Source: Denticeps clupeoides
Taxonomy: Eukaryota; Chordata; Actinopteri; Clupeiformes; Denticipitidae
Direction of reading: 5' to 3'
Assembly (NCBI RefSeq): GCF_900700375.1
Contig: NC_041717.1
Location: 22,284,332-22,348,331 of the forward strand
DNA length: 64,000 bases
Made by a program: the position numbers and the translations under genes
Part shown: positions 30,185-39,239 of the stretch, piece by piece
Position numbering within the stretch: position 1 is the first letter of the stretch
Layout: every line of letters starts with the position of its first letter
Notes under the pieces: model-generated
Database searches by the model: none
Told to the model about the DNA's origin: nothing
Seen by the model: only the letters and a program-made list of their open reading frames with translations

Positions 30185-33039
30185 AGTGAGAGGGCGTGTG
30201 AGTGAGTGCATGCGAGAGTGTGTGTGCGTGTTTGAGTGAGTGAGTGTGCATGTGAGAGGCCATGTTTGAGTGTGTGTGTGTGTGTGTGAGTGAGAGGGCG
30301 TGTGAGTGAGTGCATGTGAGAGTGTGAGTGTGTGTGTGTGTGTGAGTGAGAGGGCGTGTGAGTGTGAGTGAGTGAGTGCATGCGAGAGTGTGTGTGTTTG
30401 AGTGAGTGTGTGTGTGTGTGAGTGAGAGGGCGTGTGAGTGAGTGCATGCGAGAGTGTGTGTGCGTGTTTGAGTGAGTGAGTGTGCATGTGAGAGGCCATG
30501 TTTGAGTGTGTGGTGTGTGTGTGTGTGAGTGAGAGGGCGTGTGAGTGAGTGCATGTGAGAGTGTGAGTGTGTGTGTGTGTGTGAGTGAGAGGGCGTGTGA
30601 GTGTGAGTGAGTGAGTGCATGCGAGAGTGTGTGTGTGTGTGTGTGAGTGAGAGGGCGTGTGAGTGTGTGTGAGTGAGTCAGTGCATGCGAGAGTGTGTGT
30701 GTGTGTGTGTTTGAGTGAGTGTGTGTGTGTGTGTGAGTGAGAGGGCGTGTGAGTGAGTGCATGTGAGAGTGTGTGTGTGTGTGTGGTGTGTGTGTGTGTG
30801 TGTGAGTGAGAGGGCGTGTGAGTGTGAGTGAGTGAGTGCATGCGAGAGTGTGTGTGTGTGTGAGTGAGAGGGCGTGTGAGTGAGTGCATGCGAGAGTGTG
30901 TGTGCGTGTTTGAGTGAGTGAGTGTGCATGTGAGAGGCCATGTTTGAGTGTGTGTGTGTGTGTGTGTGAGTGAGAGGGCGTGTGAGTGAGTGCATGTGAG
31001 AGTGTGAGTGTGTGTGTGTGTGTGTGAGTGAGAGGGCGTGTGAGTGAGTGCATGTGAGAGTGTGAGTGTGTGTGTGTGTGTGAGTGAGAGGGGCGTGTGA
31101 GTGAGTGAGTGCATGCGAGAGTGTGTGTGTGTGTGAGTGAGAGGGCGTGTGAGTGAGTGCATGCGAGAGTGTGTGTGCGTGTTTGAGTGAGTGAGTGTGC
31201 ATGTGAGAGGCCATGTTTGAGTGTGTGTGTGTGTGTGAGTGAGAGGGCGTGTGAGTGAGTGAGTGTGCATGTGAGAGTGAGTGAGTGTTTGTGCGTGAGT
31301 GCATGCGAGAGTGTGTGTGTGTGTGTGTGTGAGTGAGTGAGAGGGGCGTGTGAGTGAGTGAGTGCATGCGAGAGTGTGTGTGTGTGTGAGTGAGAGGGGC
31401 GTGTGAGTGAGTGCATGCGAGAGTGTGTGTGCGTGTTTGAGTGAGTGAGTGTGCATGTGAGAGGCCGTGTTTGAGTGTGTGTGTGTGTGTGAGTGAGAGG
31501 GCGTGTGAGTGAGTGAGTGCATGCGAGAGTGTGTGTGTGTGTGAGTGAGAGGGCGTGTGAGTGAGTGCATGCGAGAGTGTGTGTGCGTGTTTGAGTGAGT
31601 GAGTGTGCATGTGAGAGGCCGTGTTTGAGTGTGTGTGTGTGTGTGAGTGAGAGGGCGTGTGAGTGAGTGAGTGTGCATGTGAGAGTGAGTGAGTGTTTGT
31701 GCGTGAGTGCATGCGAGAGTGTGTGTGTGTGTGTGTGTGAGTGAGTGAGAGGGCGTGTGAGTGAGTGAGTGCATGCGAGAGTGTGTGTGTGTGTGTGTGT
31801 GAGTGAGAGGGCGTGTGAGTGTGTGTGAGTGAGTCAGTGCATGCGAGAGTGTGTGTGTGTGTGTGTTTGAGTGTGTGTGAGTGTGTGTGTGTGTGTGAGT
31901 GAGATGGCGTGTGAGAGTGTGAGTGTGTGTGTGTGTGTGAGTGAGAGGGCGTGTGAGTGTGAGTGTGTGTGTGTGTGTGAGTGAGAGGGCGTGTGAGTGT
32001 GAGTGAGTGAGTGCATGCGAGAGTGTGTGTGTGTGTGAGTGAGAGGGCGTGTGAGTGAGTGCATGCGCGAGTGTGTGTGCGTGTTTGAGTGAGTGAGTGT
32101 GTGTGTGTGTGTGAGTGAGTGAGAGGGCGTGTGAGTGAGTGCATGCGAGAGTGTGTGTGCGTGTTTGAGTGAGTGAGTGTGCATGTGAGAGGCCGTGTTT
32201 GAGTGTGTGTGCGCGTGCGTGCGTGGCGTCTCCTGTCTTGAGTTTGCCGCTCCTGCTGCAGGGTCCACTTCGAGCACTTGAAACGCGTCCCCGTGTTGGT
32301 GCTGGACGCAGGCTTGGCGTTTGACCGGGACGCTGAGGTCCAGAGGCGTTTTATTGAGCAGGTAGGATCTGGCGAGGACGCCGCTTCCATACGTCATACA
32401 TGCAAAGTAGCGCAAGATGCGGCGCCGAACTCCCATCAGACCACGCGCAGGACTACAGGAACGCTTTACCGCTGCCGTGGTTTCTCATATTCATACCACA
32501 GCCGGGTTGTTTTTGTCCACAAAATTTATGACAAAAAAAATATCTTCGTCAGTGAACCTTTTCAACGTGATGAAGACGAGACGTAAAGGCTAATCATGCG
32601 ATGATAACAATAATGAAATATATCGTATCATAAAATATTTCCAAAATAAGAACTAGACTAAAATGTCTCACGCCACTTCCGCAATCGGAAGGTGTACCAG
32701 ATGTCGGTTATCAGATGTCTGGGAGAAAATGACAATTTTCACAATGAAGTGGGGAAGAAAACCGAATGTGTGTCGATCAAATACAATTTTCATAATCCAA
32801 ATTTAGACTAAAATAGTCAAGGATAATTCTGACTAAAATAAGACTTAGAAAAACTGAGTAAAGACTGAAACTAAGAGTCAAATCGACTGAAACTTGACCA
32901 GAACTCCAGACCGCTTGACTAAGATTGACAGGCCGCCAAGAACCACTATAGTTGGGTTTTCTGTACCTATTTTACAGCATTATTAAAAATATAAACTTCT
33001 CGGGTTTTCCAGGTGGGGACGTTCTTCGGTGACCTCTGA
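27822..33039 (+). CDS. dguok: Deoxyguanosine kinase, mitochondrial (complete, 7 exons)
   Basis: This enzyme phosphorylates purine deoxynucleosides in the mitochondrial salvage pathway. Exons are 27822-27984, 28176-28285, 28517-28704, 28773-28920, 29019-29134, 32262-32361 and 33013-33039. Phases close to 283 residues (human DGUOK is 277). Residues 1-45 are rich in Arg, Ala and Ser, suiting a mitochondrial targeting peptide, which cytosolic DCK lacks. The P-loop EGNIAVGKST spans about residues 51-60. [14 protein letters not shown], the [12 protein letters not shown] motif, the LID region [27 protein letters not shown] and VPVLVLDAG follow. The HAQHE and HFEHL wording is closer to DGUOK than to DCK. 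I chose the acceptor before TTCGATGGCC for exon 3, because it restores the family's AQS..NLL. The adjacent gene is MOB1. The fifth intron holds a 3.1-kb GT-rich array. Confidence 0.93.
28985..29013. repeat. (TG)n tract abutting the DGUOK exon 5 acceptor
   Basis: About fourteen TG units run directly into TTGCAG at the acceptor of the exon starting 29019. Confidence 0.88.
29135..32222. repeat. 3.1-kb GT-rich minisatellite filling a DGUOK intron
   Basis: The array begins at the splice donor (GTGAGTGAGGGTGTGAGTG) and stops about 40 bp before the next acceptor. Units combine GTGAGTGAGAGGGCGTGTG, AGTGAGTGCATGCGAGAG and (TG)n of varying length. A longer subunit carries GTGCATGTGAGAGGCCATGT and recurs about nine times with a GCGTGTTTGAGTGAGTGAG prefix. 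Minus-strand frames of up to nearly 800 codons (His/Thr/Ser repeats) exist only because stop codons cannot arise from these words. Confidence 0.95.
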
Positions 33040-33167
33040 AGACGCGGTGGACTTTGCGACACAGCGCGAGAACTTGTAAATATTCCATTTGGTTTTGTGT
33101 GGGTGAACCAGTGCGCCAAGCTTCATCTCGCCCGACATGAGCTGGTTGACCTTGTTACATGGGATGA

Positions 33168-33173
33168 AATAAA
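33168..33173 (+). terminator. DGUOK polyadenylation signal
   Basis: AATAAA about 130 nt downstream of the DGUOK stop codon. Confidence 0.7.
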
Positions 33174-33238
33174 GACACCGTTTCCTGCGTCTCCACGTTT
33201 AAAAGGTGTCACAGTGATGTTTGCTATAAGCATATTTA

Positions 33239-33421
33239 GGTTGTAGTAGCGTAGCGGGTCTGTGAACCAGAAGACCCGGGTTCGAACCCCACTTACTACC
33301 ATCGTGTCCCTGAGCAGGACACTTAACCCTGAGTGTCTCCAGGGGGGGACTGTCCCTGTAACTACTGACTGTAAGTCGCTCTGGATAAGGACGTCTGGTA
33401 AAGAGTGTAAATGTAAATGTA
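33239..33421 (+). repeat. SINE-A copy
   Basis: Plus-strand copy with B box GGTTCGAACCCC, body and tail ending GTGTAAATGTAAATG. The A-box region has a short deletion. Confidence 0.87.
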
Positions 33422-33925
33422 GAAATGGATCAGGCTCCATCTGAATGTCACATCGCTGCCTCTACTGGAGATGCTGAGAAGAGCTCAATAAAGCACAAGG
33501 ACTGGTACACCACTGCCTCGATCTGGTTACTTTTTAGTCCACTTTTTGGACGTGTAGGATGTGACGTGGGACTAGTTTGACAAAATGCGTGCAATCTAAA
33601 GCATATTTTACGTGGAAAAGGGTCCAATGGCATTACATGAAGAACGATTCCTCATGTCCTGTAGCTGGAGGACGCGCGCACCGTCTTCAAGCCTGACTGC
33701 GGATCTTCGTGTGGGGCAATGCAAAGTCCTCGGATCGGAGGCGGTGGAGGACAGTGAAGGTCATCAGCCGAGCGCTTTTTTCCCTCCAAATTTCCCTACG
33801 CTGTCCGGACGTCTGTGTAGTTCCAGCGGCGGCGGCGGCGGTTTTAAAAACTGCTGGCACTGGAACGGAATATTATCTTCGTCGTCTGTTGACTGTGGCG
33901 ATCCAGTAATTACGTGAACTTCTGG

Positions 33926-34068
33926 GGTGAGCGTGAACGTGAAGTGACTGTCATGGCGAAGCACTGGTGACGCGTGTCCTCTGTATTTGGTGAGCAGTGG
34001 GCAGCCATGACTTGGCGATCTGGGGCTCGAACCCGCAGCCTTCTGCTTCCTTTACGCTACGCTGTCTC
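33926..34068 (-). repeat. SINE-B copy, shortened
   Basis: Minus-strand body and head with deletions; the B box reads GGTTCGAGCCC in tRNA sense. Confidence 0.72.
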
Positions 34069-34224
34069 GGTGAGGAACATGCTGCATTATGGACAGTGAC
34101 AACCTCGTTCTCAGGGCTTCTGTCCAAGACGAAATGTTTACATATAATCGTCCCACCTCTAAATATTTAAACAATCGATTAAATCGGCAACAAATGACGC
34201 GGAGACAAAAGAGCAAAACAGAGT

Positions 34225-34345
34225 CCCGAACCACCATGGTGCCACTGAGCGAAGCCCCATCCTCACACACAGCTCCCCTGTCACGGGGTGCTTCACCAGG
34301 GGTGATGGTCCAAGGCAGGGGACACGCTTCGCCTCGCTTCTTCCG
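34225..34345 (+). repeat. Diverged SINE-B body
   Basis: GGTGCCACTGAGCGAAGCCC and a later GGTGATGGTCCAAGGCAGGG match the SINE-B body. The tRNA-like head is missing. Confidence 0.6.
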
Positions 34346-34429
34346 TCCTCGTCCCTGCAACACCGACACCATCTGAGCGGCTGTTTTCTGCAGCAGGCAA
34401 CATGGCCGCCGGGACAAGAGCCAGGAGCA

Positions 34430-34970
34430 CGTGGACATGCTCACATTTCTGGACAGAGGGACCGAGAGACAGTCTCTGCAGTGTGGAAAACTAACAAATC
34501 CTGTCCATTTTTTAATAAATGATTTATTGTTATTATTATATTTTTATATCTACAATTATTATTATTATATTTGGCAGATGTAAAGCATACATGTGTATGT
34601 TTTTTTGTGTTTGTCCATTTTTTATTTATTTTATTATTATTATAACAGCTCAAGGAGCAACACGTTCGTGCATTTTCTAAAGATTTTAGTTCCGTTTTGG
34701 AATAAAGGGGCTGGAAATGAATGCTTTTCTCATTTTTTAATTTGGTTGGTTCAGAAAAGATTATCTGAATCATGAAATAAAATGTAATGAACTGAAACCA
34801 GGGATGAATTGGGAAGAACAGAGTTTTAACATCGCCAAGTAAGCCAGCAAAGAAAGGGCAACCTTCATTTCTCTTAGTCTTAACCTGTCAACATTCAAAT
34901 CATGTTTTGGATAATTTGTGTTTTCCACAGATTTGATTTGCATTTTCCCCCCCCACATTTGCCCACAGAG
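34430..34970. other. AT-rich interval upstream of lectin gene 2
   Basis: Sequence rich in ATT/TTA runs. No gene or recognisable repeat is seen. Confidence 0.5.
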
Positions 34971-34974
34971 TCTG

Positions 34975-34980
34975 TATATT
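34975..34980 (+). promoter_or_regulatory. TATA-like box of lectin-like gene 2
   Basis: TATATT about 50 nt upstream of the start codon, a suitable distance for a short 5' UTR. Confidence 0.45.
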
Positions 34981-35027
34981 AGACGCATGTCCGGGGCTCC
35001 AGAGCTTGAACCCCGTCCTGCAGCAGA

Positions 35028-35777
35028 ATGTGGAGCCTCCTGGCTTTGCTCCTCCTCGCCGGTGGACCGGCCTCTGCTCATGTCAGCCGCAGGAAACACG
35101 TCTTCATTAGCACAACAAAGAGCTGGAGGGACGCTCAGCAGTACTGCAGAGTTCATTACGAAGACCTGTCCACCATCGAGAGTGACCAGGAAAATGCGGA
35201 GTTTCTGAAGACCGCTGTACAAAGCGGCTGGATAGGCCTTCGTTACAACGACAGCATGCAGCAGTGGCTGTGGTCTGATGGAGACACGTCCAACTACAGG
35301 GACTGGGACATTTTACAGCCAAGCTGGGGCAACGGGCGCTGTGTGATGGACATAAAGGCTCCTTTTCACTGGTGTAACGTCCAGTGTGATTATAATCAGC
35401 CCTTCTTCTGCTACCAGTGGCAGATGGAACTGGTCGTGGTGGCGGAGAACAAGACGTGGGAAGACGCGCTGGTCCACTGCAGGTCTTTCTACACCGACCT
35501 GGCCAGCCTGCTGACCGCGGCCGAGCTGACGCTGGCCAAGAACCGGAGCGCGCCGGCCCAGGCGGCCCGAGTGTGGACCAGCCTGCGCTTCCTGGCCGGG
35601 GAGTGGCTCTGGGTGGACCAGGGGCCGCCGGGCGCCCGGGCGGACCCCGGGGACGTGCCGCTGCCGCCGTGTCCCGCCCGGACCGACCGCTGCGGAGCCC
35701 GGAACCTGGCAGCCGGCGTCTGGGAGAGCCGGGACTGTCAGGAGCGGCTCAGCTTCATCTGCTACCGGAACATCTGA
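35028..35777 (+). CDS. Secreted protein with two C-type lectin-like domains (gene 2, single exon)
   Basis: An intact 249-residue frame with a signal peptide (MWSLLALLLLAGGPASA), then two C-type lectin-like domains, roughly residues 22-128 and 129-247. Domain 1 (KSWRDAQQYC, WIGLRYNDSMQQWLWSDGD, PFFCYQW) shares only about 40% of residues with domain 1 of the gene at 9976. Domain 2 is almost the same: from 35401 to 35772 I count two substitutions and one 15-bp length difference relative to 10367-10723. The 15 bp here encode an extra Gly/Ala/Arg-rich stretch after WVDQG. No EPN, QPD or WND motif is visible. The protein ends soon after CYRN, without the polar tail of gene 1. An ATTAAA lies at 35855. 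Confidence 0.9.
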   Translation: MWSLLALLLLAGGPASAHVSRRKHVFISTTKSWRDAQQYCRVHYEDLSTIESDQENAEFLKTAVQSGWIGLRYNDSMQQWLWSDGDTSNYRDWDILQPSWGNGRCVMDIKAPFHWCNVQCDYNQPFFCYQWQMELVVVAENKTWEDALVHCRSFYTDLASLLTAAELTLAKNRSAPAQAARVWTSLRFLAGEWLWVDQGPPGARADPGDVPLPPCPARTDRCGARNLAAGVWESRDCQERLSFICYRNI

Positions 35778-35854
35778 GCAATTCCAAAAATGCCTGTTGT
35801 AAAAGTTCTGTATATCGTGCTTCTGCCTATCGCTCTGGTTTATTGTGTTTCATC

Positions 35855-35860
35855 ATTAAA
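35855..35860 (+). terminator. Variant polyadenylation signal of lectin-like gene 2
   Basis: ATTAAA about 80 nt after the stop codon. Confidence 0.5.
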
Positions 35861-36058
35861 ACTTTATTTGCACTTGTAGCTGCATAAAAATACAACTGCA
35901 AATCAGTCACAATACTGTCAATATCCGAGGCAAATACAATCATGAAAAAGCAGAATATTGGGAGTTTCAGCAAAACTTTATTTTGTGTGCATTACATCTT
36001 ATACAACATTGGCCAGATAAACACATGATTTAAATAACCGACCTCTACAACTCATACA

Positions 36059-36560
36059 CCCCTCTACTACGTTCCTCCACCGGCTCCCAGTACCTGCACG
36101 CATCAGGTTCAGGTACTGATGCTGGCCTACAAAGCCAGACATGGAGTAGCACCATCCTACCTCACAGCCCTTATTACACCTCACACTGCACCTGGTATAC
36201 TCCGAGCCTCCAGTACTGCTCGCCTGGTCCCTCCATCTCTGAAGGTAAAAGGAAGACGCTCATCTAGACTCTTCTCCGTCTTGGCCCCTCGGTGGTGGAA
36301 TGAACTTCCAGCTCAGTCACTGAGCACCTTCACACGGCAGCTCAAGACCTTCCTCTTTAGAGAATATTTAGATGAACTTGTAACCTTCTTCTCGTCTGAC
36401 TTCTGTATAGGAACTAGAACAGAGTGAATAAAAAGTTTGTATTCATAGTTGGGGGTCCTAGTGAACCAGAACTGACCTCTTCATCCATGGTGACATGGAA
36501 GCACGTTGTAAGTCGCTCTGGATCAGGGCGTCTGGTAAACGCCTTAAAATGTAAATGTAG
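36059..36560 (+). mobile_element. LINE 3' end carrying the SINE-A-type tail
   Basis: Encodes the C-terminal part of a fish LINE ORF2: MLAYKARHGVAPSYLTALIT, then RLFSVLAPRWWNELP and LKTFLFREYL. The frame shifts at its upstream end. A short 3' UTR (GTTGGGGGTCCTAGTGAACC) follows, ending in AGTCGCTCTGGATCAGGGCG and CCTTAAAATGTAAATG. This is the same tail as in SINE-A. Confidence 0.8.
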
Positions 36561-36654
36561 ATTTAGAGAATCTGGACTGAAACCTGAGATACTGTCATGT
36601 GTTAACAAGATAAAAATATGACATAAGAACACACCAACCAGGTAAATATGGCCA

Positions 36655-36786
36655 AAGCTGTTATTGACCAGACTCTCATCCGGAAGGCCAGCTCTGTTCT
36701 AGGATGCCCTATCCACTTTCTGCCGTGACAAGTGCAATTTCCCACTTGTGGGACTAATAAAGGTTCATCTTATCTTATCTTATCAC
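36655..36786 (+). mobile_element. LINE 3' end fragment with TTATC tail
   Basis: TGGGACTAATAAAGGTTCATC followed by (TTATC)n is a usual end of a fish LINE family. The ORF2 remnant before it is short. Confidence 0.55.
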
Positions 36787-36933
36787 GATCGTATAATCTA
36801 CTAACACCATGAATGTAAATGTAACTGTACAGCGCCAGGGTTAAAGAGTCAAACTTGAAGTCCAGCTTGAGTGAATTGTTCATTTTAGAGACGCTCTGAG
36901 TCTCCACTACAGCAGCTGTCACCACTGTGTTAC

Positions 36934-36935
<2 letters not shown>

Positions 36936-36976
<41 letters not shown>
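36936..36976. repeat. (CA)n microsatellite
   Basis: About twenty uninterrupted CA units. Confidence 0.92.
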
Positions 36977-36980
<4 letters not shown>

Positions 36981-37196
36981 AAAGTGGTGGAGCCTGGGCG
37001 CCTTCCTCTGGAACCTAACCCACTTGAGAGTAAAATACTCTCTATACTCTCGCTCTGAATTGAAATGGATTGGGGTCATATAAACTCATTTGTAAGGTTT
37101 ATTTTTTTTAACATAGATCATTACATTTTTAAATTCTAAATGTGAGAGTTAGGGTTAACCCTCTCCAAAATAAAAAAATGTACTGTATTTAAATAG

Positions 37197-38054
37197 AATA
37201 ATTCCTATTCCAATGATGAAGTAGAATGCATGCAGAATGTCAAACACCATACAATTACAAACCTTATAGAGGTCTTCTTTTGGAAAGACCTATACATAGT
37301 CATGGAGCTTTGTGATGGTGGCGATTTGTTTGATCTGTGTTTGAAGACAGGATGCTTGACCGAACAGGAGATCGCATATATAACCGAAGAATGTCTTTAG
37401 GGTCTACATTACATTCATGGGATGAGTTTCGTACATAGGGACATCAAATTAGAAAACTTCTTGCTCAACGGTGCTGGGGACATTAAGATTTGTGATTTTA
37501 GTGTGGCCCATAAGCTGAACAAAGAACCAGATAATGTTGTGGGAACACATGTGACCATGGCTCCTGAGGTTTAAGTGGCTCCGGAATGTGGCAGCTATGA
37601 TGAAAGATGTGACATTTGGTCCCTGGGCGTGACTTTACTTGATCTAGCAGACAACCTGTCCTCTGAGACATATACATCAGATGATGTCTATCAAAGTTGG
37701 ATAACAAACACAAGTGAAATCTGGTCTGAGGATTTTTAGACGTTTATCAGAGCTGCATTGACTGTGGACCCAGCATAGAGACCTACTGCACAGGACCTGC
37801 TGAATTACAGTTTCATTCGCAAAAAGCAGTTTGGCCAAAGTAGACTGAGAAGACGTCTGTGCGGTATGCGCAAATGTCGTGAGAAGCATAATGTCAGTCA
37901 TGAGACAGGAACGGATAAGAATGCTAGACAGAGCAGCCCAAAGAAGCACAACGTCTGCCACAAGACAGAAAAGAAGAAGCGAACACGCTTCAAGTTCCTT
38001 CCATGGATCAAAAAAGTCTGGAAGCGTAAACAAGACCGAAGAAAATTAACATAG
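37197..38054 (+). pseudogene. Protein kinase pseudogene (Ser/Thr kinase-like)
   Basis: One reading frame encodes most of a kinase C-lobe without introns: DLYIVMELCDGGDLFDL (hinge), YIHGMSFVHRDIKLENFLL (catalytic loop with HRD and K-x-x-N), DIKICDFSVA (DFS where DFG is expected), a degenerate APE (MAPEV and APECGSYDERCDIWSLGVT) and RPTAQDLLNYSF. A lysine-rich tail (KHNVCHKTEKKKRTRFKF) follows. The frame is interrupted by four in-frame stops (after EECL, APEV, SEDF and VDPA) and lacks the N-lobe with its ATP-binding glycine loop and lysine. It is therefore a broken, probably retrocopied, kinase of the host. I cannot assign its parent with confidence. A further open stretch to 38330 may be its 3' continuation. 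Confidence 0.8.
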
Positions 38055-38654
38055 ATGGAAATCAAGTATCAGCAACTGAAGCTAAGCAGAGAACTTCTGA
38101 TGGAGATAGAGGAACAGCAAAGCAGGGCAGTCTTACAAAGCACAATGTCAGCCATGATGGAGATAGAGGGACTTCAAACCAGACCAGACTTGCAAGGTAC
38201 AGCGCCAGCCATGATGGAGAAAGAGCAAAAGAAGCAAAGCAAAGCAGTGGAGCAAAACACAATGTGTGGAGCACCATTACTGATCTATAACAGTGACCTA
38301 CAATGCCAGCCTTCAACAAGTATAGATCTATAACGCTGGTTTATAAGACACTACTGATATAGATGATGCACAGTGACATGCTCATAAAATGCACGACCCG
38401 TCTACTCATTATTTCATCACTGAAGCAAAGCAGATCAGGAGAGTTATAAAGCAGAACAAACCTCCATGAGACACAGATGAACAGATACAGTTCATCAACC
38501 ATCATGTCTGTACTGCTCGGGCCCGACAGCGCAGAGTTGCTGCAATTGTAAAAATTCAACCCCCGTTTAACATTAACATAGAAAATGCAACGAGAATGAC
38601 TTTTTTTTTTTAAATAGAATGAAACAATTTAATATTGAAACAATTTAGTAATGC

Positions 38655-38942
38655 CGGGGCGAGGTGACCGAGACCTTGCGGGATCTGGGAAAACAGCGAA
38701 CGGAGAACTTGCAGATGGAAAAAGAAGGAGACCACCAATCATGAGATAAACAACAGTGAAGTTCTACGAATTTCTATGTTCGGGACAAACCATCTGACGT
38801 CTGAATGTACCACCCAGTATTGAATAAAATGAGGAGGCACGTCAGAAACCACAGAGCTCTCCTTGCAAGTAAAACGGACTCAATTGCTTCGTGTCTTTCT
38901 TCTCCAGTTATTTAATAAGTGTTAGAACGAGGCATAACTCTG
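38655..38942 (+). mobile_element. LTR fossil (related to the solo LTR at 62397)
   Basis: An LTR-like block with a TGAATAAAA polyadenylation region and an end reading CTTCTCCAG.TA...GTGTTAGAACG...CTCTGACA. It is followed by a primer-binding-like stretch starting TGGTCCTTCGAGCCGG, as in BEL/Pao-type elements (family from memory). The block is degenerate and the element is broken. The related, diverged LTR at 62397 suggests an old family. Confidence 0.5.
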
Positions 38943-39239
38943 ACATTTAATTGGTCCTTCGAGCCGGATTCCAAGACACCAAAGGATTTCCAGTGGACAG
39001 AACGGACTCCGGAAAAACCTTGGCCAAGGCTGACTCCTTAGGAGGGGTCAGGAACAGACCCCTTTGGGGACTGGTAGGCCGACCGTCGACTGGAAGTCTG
39101 GAGGTTGAAGGAATTCTATGATTGAGAGAAGGCACGGGGTAAGTTGACTTCTATTTAAATGGTATGAATGGTATGGTAACAAGAGGTTACATAAAAATAA
39201 GTTACAAGAGGTAACTGAAGTAACAAGAGGTTACTTAGA

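Noticed and set aside
29091-32436. Several very long minus-strand frames rich in His, Thr and Ser
   Set aside because: They arise from the GT-rich array in the DGUOK intron. The real gene is on the plus strand, with spliced exons either side.
27822-33039. Cytosolic deoxycytidine kinase (DCK) as the identity of this gene
   Set aside because: The basic N-terminal extension and the HAQHE and HFEHL segments fit DGUOK better. DCK remains a weaker alternative because it also neighbours a MOB1 gene.
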